DNA of 64,000 bases from Arthrobacter sp. OVS8 (GCA_028370155.1 CP116670.1:3162001-3226000), one strand, 5' to 3'; positions 42,697 through 52,113 are shown, numbered from the stretch's first letter. A program made the numbers and translations. The notes: a model not told the origin generated them from the sequence alone.

Positions 42697-43385
42697 GCGC
42701 CACCGTCACCGCCGCAGTCCTGCTGATCGCGTTGCCGGTCGCGTTCAACGTGGCCTTCGCCCTGCTGGCCGCCAGGTTCGACTACCCGGACATCCTGCGC
42801 CGACCCACCGCCGAGATTCTTGAACGCTTCCGGAAAGGCGGTTCGGGGCTGGTCCTGCTGTGGTGGGGCTTCGCCCTGACGGCCGTGCTGCTGGCGCCTC
42901 TGGCCGTGCTGCTCGCTGCAGCCCTCGACGGCGCCGACCCGGCGTTGCTTGGCACAGGCGTCACCGTGGGCGTGCTGGCCGCTGTTGTGCAGTTCCTGGG
43001 GCTCATCCGCTGGCCGTTCCTCGTTCCGTACCTCGCCAGGGCCGACGCCGAACCGGGTGCGACGCCTGCCCGCCGGGAGGCGATCGACGTCGTCTTTCAA
43101 TCCTTCAACAGATATCTGGGCGTCGCGGTCGGCGAGCACCTCGGCTTCCTCTTCACCGGGGCCTGGAGCATCCTGGCCGGCGCGGCCATGACGCAGGGCA
43201 CGGCGGTACCCGGCTGGCTGGGGGTGGTGGGAATCGCCGTCGGCGCCGTCCTGGTGGTCTGCTCCCTCGAATTCGTCGGGGCGTTCGAGCTGCAGGGGTG
43301 GAAGCTCGCCGGAACGCTGACGCCGGTCGCCTACGTGGTTTGGTCCCTCTGGCTCGTCGGCGCAGGCGTCGCGCTGCTGATCTGA
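42693..43385 (+). CDS. DUF4386 family membrane protein
   Basis: Intact protein of 230 residues with about six membrane helices, matching DUF4386 (FNVAFALLAARFDYPDILRRPTAEILERFRKGG near the start; FNRYLGVAVGEHLGFLFTGAW in the middle). The TTG start at 42693 overlaps the preceding stop (TTGA), so the two are co-translated. Family function unknown. Confidence 0.75.
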   Translation: MSATVTAAVLLIALPVAFNVAFALLAARFDYPDILRRPTAEILERFRKGGSGLVLLWWGFALTAVLLAPLAVLLAAALDGADPALLGTGVTVGVLAAVVQFLGLIRWPFLVPYLARADAEPGATPARREAIDVVFQSFNRYLGVAVGEHLGFLFTGAWSILAGAAMTQGTAVPGWLGVVGIAVGAVLVVCSLEFVGAFELQGWKLAGTLTPVAYVVWSLWLVGAGVALLI

Positions 43386-43498
43386 GCAGGCGCCGGCTCC
43401 CTGCGTCGCAGCCTGAGGGGCTGCGTCCGGGCCGCCGGCTGTGGCATGCTTCCCCTTGAGTCGAACGTCCCGGCTCCACGGGTTTCACTCGCCCGTCC

Positions 43499-44952
43499 AT
43501 GACCACCGATCAGGCCGCCACCTTGCCCCGAACCACCCCCGCGCCGACCCTCGAATCAGCAGGCATCTTTCACCGCAACTACCTCCTGGTGACCCTGGGA
43601 GCCTGCGCCCTCGTATTTCTGGCCGCCTTCGAATCCCTGGCGGTGACCACGATCATGCCGCTGGTCAGCCGCGAGCTGGACGGGGCCGCCCTCTACGCTC
43701 TGGCGTTCGCCGCCCACTCGCCACGGGGGTCATCGGTATGGTGGCGGCCGGCAACTGGTCTGACCGGCGGGGGCCGGTGGGGCCGCTGTACGCGTCCGTG
43801 GCCATGTTTGTGCTGGGCCTGCTGATCGCCGGGACTGCAGCGAACATGCCTGCCCTCGTGGCGGGCCGGCTGGTCCAGGGATTGGGCGGCGGCGCCATGA
43901 CCGTGGCGCTGTATGTGGTGATCGCCCGGGTCTACCCGCCTGTGCTGCACCCGAAGATTTTCGCCGCGTTTTCGGCGGCCTGGGTGATTCCCTCGCTGGT
44001 GGGGCCCTTCGCCGCGGGCGTCGTGGCGCAGATGCTCAGCTGGCACTGGGTGTTCCTCGGCGTCGTGGGGCTTGTGGTGCCCGCGTTGCTGATGATTGTG
44101 CCGGCGCTGCGCGGACTGCGCGGAGCTCGAAGCGGATCCCCAGCCGGAACCCCAGCCGGGTCCCGCGGGACGTCCGCGCCGGAGGACATGTCCACTCCTG
44201 CGCCGCGCAGGCACTCGGGCTCGCACAGGCTGGCCTGGGCCGTCCTCGCGGCGCTCGCCGTGCTGGGCCTGAACCTCTCCGCCCGGCTTCCGGTGGCGGG
44301 TGGAGTTGTTGCTGTGGCGGCCGTCGCCGTAGCCCTCATCGCCGTCCGCCCGCTGGTGCCGCAGGGAACCCTGGCGGCCCGCCGCGGCCTCCCCAGCGTT
44401 ATCCTCACGCGCGGCCTGGCCTCTGCCGCGTTCTTCGGTGCCGAGGTGTATCTGCCTTATCTGCTGGTGGAACGCTACGATTTTTCGCCCACCTTCGCTG
44501 GCCTGGCGCTCACGGGCGGAGCCGTCTCGTGGGCGGCCGGCTCGGCGGTCCAGGGCCGGCTCGGGTCGCGCCTGGATCACCGCCGCGCGGTCCGGATTGG
44601 AGCGGCCCTCGTCCTCGGTGCCGTCGTCCTGGTGCTGGTGACCACGCTCCTCAGCTGGCCGGCCGCCGTCGCGATCGCCGCCTGGGTGTTCGCCGGGGGC
44701 GGCATGGGGCTGATGTACGCGCGCCTGAGCGTCATGACCCTGGCCCTGTCCAGCAGGGACAACGAGGGCTTCAACAGCTCGGCGATGTCCATTTCCGATT
44801 CACTCGGCGGCGCGCTGTCCCTCGCCACCACGGGGATCATCTTTGCCGCGTTCCCGACGACGGCGGCGTCCTTCGGCGGCGTCTTCGCCCTGACAGCGGT
44901 GATCGGCGTCGCCGCCGTCGTGGTGGCCCCGCGGGTTGCCGGGCGCCGGTAG
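43499..44952 (+). CDS. MFS drug/metabolite transporter (one frameshift)
   Basis: Major facilitator transporter of 484 residues, of the EmrB/DHA2-like type: LGACALVFLAAFESLAVTTIMPLVSREL in the first helix, NWSDRRGPVGPLY after helix 2 (motif A), VAGRLVQGLGGGAMTVALYV, and FGAEVYLPYLLVERYDFSP in the second half. A base is missing near 43722. A Ser/Pro/Gly-rich loop separates the two halves. The ATG at 43499 is the plausible start. Substrate unknown; multidrug export would be the family default. Confidence 0.87.
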
Positions 44953-44972
44953 GCCGGCGCGACGACGGAGCC

Positions 44973-44994
44973 CCGGCCGGTTGGATCCGGCCGG
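44973..44994. terminator. Terminator between MFS and APC transporter genes
   Basis: CCGGCCGG (44973-44980) and CCGGCCGG (44987-44994) around TTGGAT; the stem extends imperfectly with GGAG and GCTCC outside. Convergent genes on both sides. Confidence 0.7.
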
Positions 44995-45035
44995 AGCTCC
45001 CAGAAGGTGTGCCCTCCCGGGCAGGCGGGTTTGGC

Positions 45036-46517
45036 CTAACCCGCCACGGGGACTGTTTCGGCGTCGCGGATTGCCTTCCATTCCGCCATCCGGGCCTGCT
45101 GGAGCGGCGTCTGCCGGTTGAAGTACCAGGCTCCGCCGAGCAGCAGGAACCAGAGCGGTGCCACCAGCAGCGCCAGCCGCGTGTCGTCGGCCTGGCCCAG
45201 TGCCACCAGCATGAAGCCGAAGAAGGCGAGCACCACGTAGGGCATAAAGCCCGAGCCGGGCATCTTGAACTTCGAGGCCGCGTGCAGCTCGGGACGGCGG
45301 TGGCGGAACACGATGTAGCTGATCAGGATCATGGACCAGACGAACATGGTGAGCACGGACGCCACCGAGGTAACCACGGTAAAGGCCCCGATCACGGAGT
45401 CACCGGAGTAGAGCAGCACCAGGCCCGCCAGCAGGAAGATGCAGGAGAACAGCAGGGCGTTCTGCGGAACCTTGCGGATGCTCAGCTTCCCGAAGGCCTT
45501 CGGGGCACTGCCGTCCTGGGCCAGGCCGTAGACCATGCGCGAGGTCGAGTAGATGCCCGAGTTGGCGCTGGACGCCGCGGACGTGAGCACCACCAGGTTG
45601 ATGACCACTGCGGCGATGCCGAGTCCGGCCAAGGTGAACATGCCGATGAAGGGGCTGCTGGCGGCATCGATGGTGCGCCACGGGTTGACCGCCATGATGA
45701 CCACCAGGGCGCCCACGTAGAACAGCAGGACCCGGATGGGGATCGAGTTGATGGCGCGGGGCAGGTTCTTCTCGGGATCCTTGGTTTCTGCTGCCGCGGT
45801 GCCCACCAGCTCGATGCCGGCGAAAGCGAAGATGGCGATCTGGAAGCCCAGGATGAAGCCGAACATGCCGTGCGGGAACATGCCGCCGTCGTTCCACATG
45901 TTGGCCAGGCTGGCCACCGCGCCGTTGGGCGAGGTGAAGTTCGTGGCGATCATAACGATGCCGGTGCCGATCAGCGCGAGGATGGCCACCACCTTGATGA
46001 TGGCGAACCAGAATTCGGCTTCGCCGAAGGCCTTGACGGTGGGGAGGTTCAGCAGGATCAGCACAACCGGCGTGATCAGGGCCGGGATCCACAGCGGTGT
46101 GCCGGGGGCGAGCTTGTCCACGTACCCAGCGATCGCGACGATGTCTGCCACGCCCGTCACCACCCAGAAGAACCAGTAGGACCAGCCCGTGAAGAATCCT
46201 GCCCATGGGCCCAGGAGGTCGCCGGCGAAGTCGCTGAAGGACTTGTAGTTCAGGTTGGAGAGCAGGATCTCGCCCATGGCCCGCATGACGAAGAACAGCA
46301 TGAAGCCGATGATCATGTAGACGAAAATGACGGACGGGCCGGCCAGCGAGATGGTCTTGCCGGAGCCCATGAACAATCCGGTGCCGATCGCGCCGCCGAT
46401 GGCCAGCAGCTGGATGTGGCGGTTGCCCAGGGCGCGGGCGAGGTGCGGTTCCTGGCCTTGGCTGCTGGGGGACTCCTGGGCGGTATTCGGGACAGCCGTG
46501 GTGGTGCGTTCAGACAT
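45036..46517 (-). CDS. APC family amino acid permease, CycA/AnsP-like
   Basis: Intact 493-residue permease with 12 helices. The N-terminal helix-1 motif LLAIGGAIGTGLFMGSGKTI, FFVMRAMGEILLSNLNYKSF, and FAFAGIELVGTAAAETKDPEKNLPRAIN are characteristic of the amino acid transporter family of CycA, AnsP and GabP. The closest match by eye is the D-serine/D-alanine/glycine type (CycA), but I would not assign the substrate from this alone. Confidence 0.9.
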   Translation of the reverse strand: MSERTTTAVPNTAQESPSSQGQEPHLARALGNRHIQLLAIGGAIGTGLFMGSGKTISLAGPSVIFVYMIIGFMLFFVMRAMGEILLSNLNYKSFSDFAGDLLGPWAGFFTGWSYWFFWVVTGVADIVAIAGYVDKLAPGTPLWIPALITPVVLILLNLPTVKAFGEAEFWFAIIKVVAILALIGTGIVMIATNFTSPNGAVASLANMWNDGGMFPHGMFGFILGFQIAIFAFAGIELVGTAAAETKDPEKNLPRAINSIPIRVLLFYVGALVVIMAVNPWRTIDAASSPFIGMFTLAGLGIAAVVINLVVLTSAASSANSGIYSTSRMVYGLAQDGSAPKAFGKLSIRKVPQNALLFSCIFLLAGLVLLYSGDSVIGAFTVVTSVASVLTMFVWSMILISYIVFRHRRPELHAASKFKMPGSGFMPYVVLAFFGFMLVALGQADDTRLALLVAPLWFLLLGGAWYFNRQTPLQQARMAEWKAIRDAETVPVAG

Positions 46518-47014
46518 TAGGCTTCTTCCTTGTTACAGGCAGGCCACGGGGCGGAGGACATTCCGCCGGGCCCGCACGGATCCATCGAAGGTGTGACGGA
46601 GGTAACACTTTGTCGTGTGGATTAAGCCTACGGGCGGCATTCGGGGACCCCGCGCCGCCGGCGGTCGCCGGCCGGTCGCCGTCGTACTCCCCATGGCGGG
46701 GTTTGTCGGGGTGGTCCGCGCCGTCCCCGTCGGGCCGGAAGAATGCCTTCTCCGGTGCGAGTCCGGGGATTTCCCGAGGCCGGCAGCGGCCCGCCGCCGC
46801 CGGTCCGGCGCGCACCGCGGGGCGGGTGTGCGCCGCCGTCCTTGGGTCGACATCTGTCGACAAACCTTGCCTCAGTTGTCGTCCTGTGTCCCATGTCATA
46901 TCTGAAGCGGCCGACGGCTCCGAAACGTGCGAAGTCGCCGGAAGCGTGCGGGGTCGCGGGAAGCTTCCGGCGACCCCGCAGGTTTCCGGCGATCTCGACG
47001 GCGGGACGACGTCT
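46518..47014. other. Gene-free region with palindromes
   Basis: About 500 bases upstream of the permease and downstream of the Asp23 operon; open frames here have no credible codon pattern. It holds a perfect 7-bp dyad, GTCGACATCTGTCGAC (46846-46861), and a GC-rich palindrome at 46947-46980. Confidence 0.5.
46947..46980. terminator. GC-rich palindrome at the end of the Asp23 operon
   Basis: TGCGGGGTCG (46947-46956) and CGACCCCGCA (46971-46980) pair perfectly, and the 14 bases between are themselves nearly palindromic around AAGCTT. It lies about 35 bases past the last gene of the operon. Confidence 0.6.
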
Positions 47015-47349
47015 CTAGCGGACCTGGACAAGCTGCACCCGGACGGTGGCGGTCCGCGGGCCCAAGTGCTCCCGGATGGCCGCCGCCACGGACCTGGCCA
47101 CGGCAGGAGCAGGAGGGCGGTGCTGACGCCGATGCGCGTCAAGACGTCCACGGTCTCCCCGTCGAACTCGACCTGCACAACCGGCAGAGGTTCCCCTGTC
47201 ACCGCCGAGCGGGCCGCACCGGCGATGTTCTGCCACAACGGCCGGGCTGGGAACACCTCGGCGACGCCGTCGACGTCCAGGATCACGTCGCGCAGTGCGG
47301 CGGCCAGGCCCGCGGGTGTGGTGTCCCCGGGAAGAAGGGACTGGTTCAT
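47015..47349 (-). CDS. Small Asp23-cluster protein (one frameshift)
   Basis: Protein of 111 residues after one base is restored near 47110. It reads MNQSLLPGDTTPAGLAAALR, then VILDVDGVAEVFPARPLWQN, VEFDGETVDVLTRIGVSTALLAPAV and ends VRVQLVQVR. The alternation of conserved short strands and an amphipathic helix resembles the small alkaline-shock-like proteins that accompany Asp23 genes. It is the last gene of the envelope-stress operon. Confidence 0.7.
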
Positions 47350-47426
47350 GGCTTCTCCTTGGGGGCCTGGGACGGGTCGGAGGACCGGGCGTCGTCGGGG
47401 ACTCGGACGGGCGGGCTGGTCCGGCA

Positions 47427-48006
47427 TTAGGCCCGGGAAACCCGGGCTCAAGGACGTCGGCGACCGTGACGTCGATCGCTGCGATGTTCAGCTCGGTGTG
47501 CCGGGCAAGCGTCGCCGCAATGCCGCGGCGGACGGCGGCGGCACGTTCCTCCAGCGGATGGCCGAAGACGACGGCTACGTCGACGCGCACTGTGATGGGG
47601 GACCCGGGTGTGCTGATGTCTCCTTCCAGCCGGCACTTGCCGGCGGCGGTCCCGGGAAGGGAATCGGCGGCGGAGCGGATGAGTGCGGAGATGGAACCTT
47701 CCGTTTCAGTCAGGATGTCCCCGGGGTGTCCGGGCGCACGGGAATGTCCCTGCCGGGCCGCAGCTCCAGCCGCAGATTGTCCAGGATGGACTGCATCCAG
47801 TCGTCGGTTCCGCTGCCGGCCGCGGCAATGTCGGCGTTGACCAGTTCATCGCCCAGGACGGCCAGGCGGCGCAGCGAGGCCAGCCCGGCCTGGCACTCGG
47901 GGCATTCCGTCAGGTGGCCCGGATCGCTGAACTCGCCCGTATCCACGTAGACGCTTAGCTCCTCGAGGCTGTGTCCGCATTCGAGGTTGCTGCCGGAAAC
48001 GCTCAT
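47427..48006 (-). CDS. Zinc-finger/Asp23 fusion protein (two frameshifts)
   Basis: A 193-residue protein after bases are restored near 47718 and 47432. The N-terminal part looks like an anti-sigma zinc finger (LECGHSLEELSVYVD, HLTECPECQAGLASLRRLAVL). The C-terminal part is an Asp23/Gls24-like domain (GSISALIRSAADSLPGTAAG, VRVDVAVVFGHPLEERAAAVRR, HTELNIAAIDVTVADVL). Its ATG overlaps the sigma factor stop (ATGA). It could bind that sigma factor and tether it to the Asp23 envelope complex, but that is inference. Confidence 0.75.
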
Positions 48007-48590
48007 CGCCATCCCTCCATTTCTCGGGCCAGGGTAACCCGGGCCCGGGCCAGGCGGCCGCGGACGCTGGCAACGCTGATGTTCAAAGTCTGTGCGATTT
48101 CCTCATAGCTTTGGTCGTTGAACTGTTTCAGCACCCAGCATCGTCGTTGTTCCTCCGGCAAGGAGGCTACAGCGCTTTTCAGAGCCTCCATCCGGGAGCC
48201 GCTTAGGGCAGCGGTTTCGGGGTTCCCGCCCTCAGCCCGGCCGGACCCGGCGTCCGCCTTCTGATCGAGGTCGCCGAGGTCGGAATGGGTCTTTCTTCTG
48301 CGCACGTGGTCGATGCTGCGGCTGCCGGTGATCCGAAGGAGCCAGCTTTTGACGGCGTCGCCGTCGCGGAGGGCGTCCAACTGCTTCCAGGCCTGGACCA
48401 GCGATTCCTGCACGACGTCGTCGGCGTCGGCATGGGATCCGGTCATCCGGCGCGCGCAGGCCCGCATCAGGGGGCCGTAACGCCGGGCGAGGGCCTCGAA
48501 GGCGGCGGTGTCGCCGTCGGCCGCCCGTCCGGCGAGCAGCGCGTCGGGAACGAGGTCAAATTGGTCCGATGCCGGTGGGGAACCAGTCAC
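48003..48590 (-). CDS. ECF sigma factor
   Basis: Intact 195-residue ECF sigma factor. Region 2: DADDVVQESLVQAWKQLDALR and SWLLRITGSRSIDHVRRRK. Region 4: LPEEQRRCWVLKQFNDQSYEEIAQTLNISVASVRGRLARAR. The GTG start is at 48590. It sits inside the Asp23 operon and is overlapped by the zinc-finger/Asp23 gene, whose product is a probable anti-sigma factor. Confidence 0.92.
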   Translation of the reverse strand: MTGSPPASDQFDLVPDALLAGRAADGDTAAFEALARRYGPLMRACARRMTGSHADADDVVQESLVQAWKQLDALRDGDAVKSWLLRITGSRSIDHVRRRKTHSDLGDLDQKADAGSGRAEGGNPETAALSGSRMEALKSAVASLPEEQRRCWVLKQFNDQSYEEIAQTLNISVASVRGRLARARVTLAREMEGWR

Positions 48591-48706
48591 GTTTCCCTGC
48601 TTTCATACGATCGGGACCGCCAGCGTCGTCTTCGGGAGGCGTCTGCAGCGGCGGTGCAAGGCGCGGAACGGATCCGCCGTGGCGGAACCGTTCCGGCGCT
48701 CGCAAC

Positions 48707-48937
48707 CTAGTCCCTGCTGAAGCCCTGCTTGAGCTTGCGGGCGGCGTCCTTGATGTTTTCCCCGACGTCCGCCGCCGCGTCCTTCATCTTCTCGCCGGCC
48801 TCCTGCAGTTTGGCCTGGGCCTGGTCATGCTGGCCCTCACGCTTGAGCTCGTCGTTGCCGGTGAGCCTTCCGGCTCCTTCCTTGGCCGCGCCGAGGTGGT
48901 TGATGACCGTGTTGTTGACCTTGTCGTCCATTGCCAT
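48707..48937 (-). CDS. CsbD-like stress protein
   Basis: A 76-residue hydrophilic, helical protein of the CsbD family: INHLGAAKEGAGRLTGNDEL, then KREGQHDQAQAKLQEAGEKM and a Lys-rich end. CsbD proteins are produced under general stress and their function is unknown. It lies in the envelope-stress cluster, same strand. Confidence 0.87.
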   Translation of the reverse strand: MAMDDKVNNTVINHLGAAKEGAGRLTGNDELKREGQHDQAQAKLQEAGEKMKDAAADVGENIKDAARKLKQGFSRD

Positions 48938-49002
48938 GATCTTGCCTTTCCGGTGATTCCTTGATGTAGCGGTTTATCTGTGGTGCGCTGCGTCCCCGGC
49001 GG

Positions 49003-49608
49003 TCAGTGCACCCGGTTAACTCCGGCCAGCCTCGATCGCGTGCCGCTGGTGATTCGAACCAGAACGGGAACCGGATGGCCCAGCAGCCGGTCCAAGCCCA
49101 GCACCAGTTCCTCGGCCGTGTCGGCGATCTCCCGCGGGGACGCGCCCTTGCGGGCCTCAAGCCGCAGCCGCAGGCCCGTCGTGCCGTGAACGCGCCAGGC
49201 CGACACCGAGGTGCCGAGCACCTGGAGGTTGCCGGCAAGAGTTGCGCTGACGCACGCGGCGACGAACTCAATGTCCACGACGGTGCTGCCGCGGTCTCCG
49301 TCCAGGTCGGTGGCGGCGCGGGGCGTCCTGCCTCCGCCCTGCGATGCCAGCCAAGCGACGCTGAGACCCGAGGCCAGGAGGAGCCCGGTGACGGCAGCCA
49401 CGGCCCACCAGCTGCGGGCGGCGCCGGGGAGCGGTGCTGTCGACAGCAGCTCACCGGACCGGTCAAGACCGGCAGCCGCCGTCGCGGTCCAGGCTGCCGC
49501 GACCTCAGGAACGAGGCCGGCGGCGGCGGTCAATACACCGGCCGCCAGCAGCACGAGGCCCAGGAGCGCCAGGAGACTGCGGTTGAGCGCTCGGTTGGTC
49601 TGTCTCAT
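49003..49608 (-). CDS. AmaP-like membrane protein of the Asp23 cluster
   Basis: Protein of 201 residues with two N-terminal membrane helices (LLALLGLVLLAAGVLTAAAG and WWAVAAVTGLLLASGLSVAW) and a cytoplasmic C-terminal domain with ARKGASPREIADTAEELVLG. This is the layout of AmaP, the membrane anchor of Asp23 in firmicutes, though the similarity is only general. Its ATG overlaps the stop of the preceding DUF6286-type gene by 4 bases. Confidence 0.7.
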   Translation of the reverse strand: MRQTNRALNRSLLALLGLVLLAAGVLTAAAGLVPEVAAAWTATAAAGLDRSGELLSTAPLPGAARSWWAVAAVTGLLLASGLSVAWLASQGGGRTPRAATDLDGDRGSTVVDIEFVAACVSATLAGNLQVLGTSVSAWRVHGTTGLRLRLEARKGASPREIADTAEELVLGLDRLLGHPVPVLVRITSGTRSRLAGVNRVH

Positions 49609-50186
49609 TGCCCCAGGACCCCTTCCCTGCTGATGGTGACGCGCGGTGCTATTCGGCGGTCTATCGCGTAGCCGGTGAGTTCACGTTCCACCGCTGTGCT
49701 GATGGCTGCGCCATCCACCGGCATGCCCGACGTCGGCCGGACTTGGACGTGGACGGAACGTCGCCCGACGGTTGTGGTGACTTGCCCCGGGGCCAGGCGG
49801 GCGGTGCGCCGTGCCCGCGCGGAGACGGCCGCGGCAATGACTTCGTCATCGACCACGACGGCGCTGCGCTCGCTGTCCAGCGCGTGACGCGGGCGGCGGC
49901 CTGCCCGGAGGGCGGTGCCCAGCAGGAGGACGCCCAGCAAGGCGATCCCGGCACCGGCAGCCACGAGGCCGGCCGGAACGGTGGTTCCCGGGACTCCGGC
50001 GAGCCAGCTCCCCAGTTGCGCGGGACTTGCCAGCAGCGTGCTCCCGCCCAGAAGCGCCAGCACGGCTTCGACAGCCAGCCACAGGAACGCGGCAGCGAGC
50101 ACCACGGCCGCGACGATGGAGGTCGCGGCCCGTGAGGAGTGGGTTTCCCTGCGTATCAGGCGCCGGAGGCTTCGTTCCCTGCTCAT
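49605..50186 (-). CDS. DUF6286-type membrane protein of the Asp23 cluster
   Basis: A 193-residue protein with a basic N-terminus (MSRERSLRRLIRRETHSSRA), two membrane helices (IVAAVVLAAAFLWLAVEAVL and GLVAAGAGIALLGVLLLGT) and a soluble C-terminal domain (VDDEVIAAAVSARARRTARL, VHVQVRPTSG). It fits the DUF6286 group that accompanies actinobacterial Asp23 genes. The frame is open far upstream, but the ATG at 50186 overlaps the preceding gene by 4 bases and is preferred. Confidence 0.7.
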   Translation of the reverse strand: MSRERSLRRLIRRETHSSRAATSIVAAVVLAAAFLWLAVEAVLALLGGSTLLASPAQLGSWLAGVPGTTVPAGLVAAGAGIALLGVLLLGTALRAGRRPRHALDSERSAVVVDDEVIAAAVSARARRTARLAPGQVTTTVGRRSVHVQVRPTSGMPVDGAAISTAVERELTGYAIDRRIAPRVTISREGVLGQ

Positions 50187-50554
50187 CGGCCCCTCCCTTC
50201 CTGACGTCGGTTCTGCGTTGCGTCGACCCTGCCGGCCGGTGCGGCGTGCTTGGCTCCGGTGAGCCGGATGTCGACCCCTCCCAGCGTCATTCCGGTGATG
50301 GCCAGGCCTTCGCTGATGATCGTGGAGCGTGCCTCGCGGGACCGCTGCACAATGCTCTTGCCTGCCTCCCCGCGCGGTTCCAGCAGGGAGGGCACCGCCA
50401 GAGGCACCGACACGGCGACCGCGAGCTTGCCGGAATCGTCGTCCAGCCTGGCCGAGACCCCGGAGGCTTGAACACCAAAGGCCCGGGCCGTGATGGCTTC
50501 CACCGTGTGCCGCAGGGCCGCCGGGCTGATCCGGGTGTGGCCCGTGCGCGTCAT
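50183..50554 (-). CDS. Asp23-like protein
   Basis: Intact 123-residue protein: MTRTGHTRISPAALRHTVEA, ITARAFGVQASGVSARLDDD, LAVAVSVPLAVPSLLEP and GMTLGGVDIRLTG. The pattern resembles a short Asp23/Gls24-like domain. It overlaps both neighbours by 4 bases, so the whole cluster is one transcription unit. Confidence 0.7.
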   Translation of the reverse strand: MTRTGHTRISPAALRHTVEAITARAFGVQASGVSARLDDDSGKLAVAVSVPLAVPSLLEPRGEAGKSIVQRSREARSTIISEGLAITGMTLGGVDIRLTGAKHAAPAGRVDATQNRRQEGRGR

Positions 50555-50742
50555 ACGGAGGAGCGCTTGCCGCGCAGTGCGTCGAGGACCCCGCCCAGAT
50601 CCAGCCGCCGCTCAGCGGTGCGGCCCAGCACGGCGCCGATCCCCATGAAGAGCGCTGCGAGCAGGAAACCCCAGAGGCCGAACGCGAGGGCCACAACGGC
50701 GAGGACCGCACCGACAGCCATGCCGGCGACCGTCGGGGTCAT
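50551..50742 (-). CDS. Small DUF2273-like membrane protein
   Basis: A 63-residue protein with two hydrophobic helices (VAGMAVGAVLAVVALAFGLW and GFLLAALFMGIGAVLG) and a short soluble tail (ERRLDLGGVLDALRGKRS). It matches the small DUF2273-type membrane protein found next to Asp23 in Gram-positive bacteria. ATGA overlap with the Asp23 gene. Confidence 0.75.
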   Translation of the reverse strand: MTPTVAGMAVGAVLAVVALAFGLWGFLLAALFMGIGAVLGRTAERRLDLGGVLDALRGKRSSV

Positions 50743-51235
50743 GCCACCCTCGGCTCGGCTGCGGAGTCGGCGTCAAGGTCGTCGTCGGACGGAACGTGGA
50801 TATCGGTGATGGTGACGTTGACTTCCGTGACCTCCATGCCGACGAGGTCCTCGATGGCCCGGTAGACGGCCTCGCGGGCGTCGTCCGCGACCTGCTGAAG
50901 GGGTGGGGATACTCGACCACGAGGGTGACATCGACTGCAACCTGGGTCTGGCCGACTTCCACGCTGACGCCCTGGGTCAGGTCTTTCTGCCCGACCTTCT
51001 CCCGCAGGTTGCCCAGCGCCCGGGCCGCTCCGCCGCCCAGCGCGTAGACGCCGTCGATCTCCTGGATTGCGATGCCGGCGATCTTGGCCACCACGCCGTC
51101 GGCGACCGTGGTGGCGCCGCGGCCGTCGGGGCTGGCAGCCTGGCCGGCTGCCGCGGGGGTCTTGGCGGCGTTACCCAGGGCGTTCTTCGGGGCAACATCT
51201 GCGGGGGTGTGCGTCTGGATCGTCAATGCAATCAC
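50739..51235 (-). CDS. Asp23/Gls24 envelope stress protein (one frameshift)
   Basis: Alkaline shock protein of 165 residues after a missing base is restored near 50899. Conserved parts: VADGVVAKIAGIAIQEIDGVYALG, GVSVEVGQTQVAVDVTLVVEYP and LVGMEVTEVNVTITDIHVP. Asp23 forms a cytoplasmic layer at the membrane and is involved in envelope homeostasis. It is the first gene of the operon; its promoter should lie in 51236-51447. Confidence 0.9.
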
Positions 51236-51447
51236 TCCTGATCGGATCGGTGGCGCCCGGTGGCGCCGTCATAAGTAAGACGGTGCCCGCACGGGAAACC
51301 TCACGGTCCACTTGGGGTGAGCTGCGTCACACCGCCTTCGGCCAGGGTGCCCCGAGGCTGCCGGCGCCAGGACACCGGCGCCCGGGAAAGCGACCCGGCA
51401 GGCAACCGGCGACCCCGACGGCGGATGAGGCGTTTCCGGCGCCGCGC

Positions 51448-52113
51448 TCAGCGGGCGGCGAGGCGGGTGGCGCGCAGCACGGCGTCCGTCAGCGCGGCAG
51501 CCTCGCCGTCGGGTCCGGTGGCACTGCGGTGCCGGGTGTCGACGACGTCGAGCCGCCACTCGGGTGACTCAAGGCCCAGTTCGCCGGCCAGCTGCTCCGC
51601 CGTGTAGAACCGCTCCGGCCCGTGATCATGATGCTGGCCCCACGGCGGCAGGCCGTCCGGGTGGTGGCCCACAATCAGCAGCGTGCCGCCGGTCCGCACG
51701 GCCGCGGCGGCGAGCTGCAGGGCCTGCTGCCAGGGCATCACGGTGGAATGCAGGAACTGAGCCGTCACCAGATCGAAGAGCTCCCCGGGCACCCAGGCGG
51801 CGAGGTCCTGCCGCACCCACGTGATGTGCCCGCCCTGGCCGCGTTCCTGCGCGTGCGCTTCGGCCCGTTCCAGCGCGACGGCGGAGACGTCGACGGCGGT
51901 GACCTTCCAGCCGCGGCTGGCCAGCCAGATGGCGTCCGCGCCCTCGCCGCAGCCCAGGTCAAGGGCCGTCCCGGGAGGAAGCGGGGCGGCCTCGGCAATC
52001 AGCTGCGGGTTCGGCTCGCCGCTCCAGATCCTGGCCCGGCTGCGGTACATCTCGTCCCATACCTGCGCCGCGCTGACGTCGCTGTTGTCCGCTGAGTGAT
52101 CATGCTTAGCCAT
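51448..52113 (-). CDS. Class I SAM-dependent methyltransferase, TehB/thiopurine-like
   Basis: Intact 221-residue methyltransferase with motif I ALDLGCGEGADAIWLASRGW, post-I TAVDVSAVALERAEAHAQER and WVRQDLAAW. The WDEMYRSRARIWSGEPNPQL N-terminus and GHHPDGLPPW are typical of the TehB/tellurite-resistance-like group. Substrate not known. Confidence 0.85.
   Translation of the reverse strand: MAKHDHSADNSDVSAAQVWDEMYRSRARIWSGEPNPQLIAEAAPLPPGTALDLGCGEGADAIWLASRGWKVTAVDVSAVALERAEAHAQERGQGGHITWVRQDLAAWVPGELFDLVTAQFLHSTVMPWQQALQLAAAAVRTGGTLLIVGHHPDGLPPWGQHHDHGPERFYTAEQLAGELGLESPEWRLDVVDTRHRSATGPDGEAAALTDAVLRATRLAAR

Noticed and set aside
44529-46520. Plus-strand frame of 663 codons opposite the APC permease
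   Set aside because: Antisense to a clear 12-helix permease; the translation is hydrophilic and unstructured.
46610-47014. Plus-strand frames in the gene-free region before the Asp23 operon end
   Set aside because: Pro/Arg/Ser-rich with no ribosome-binding site or family resemblance.
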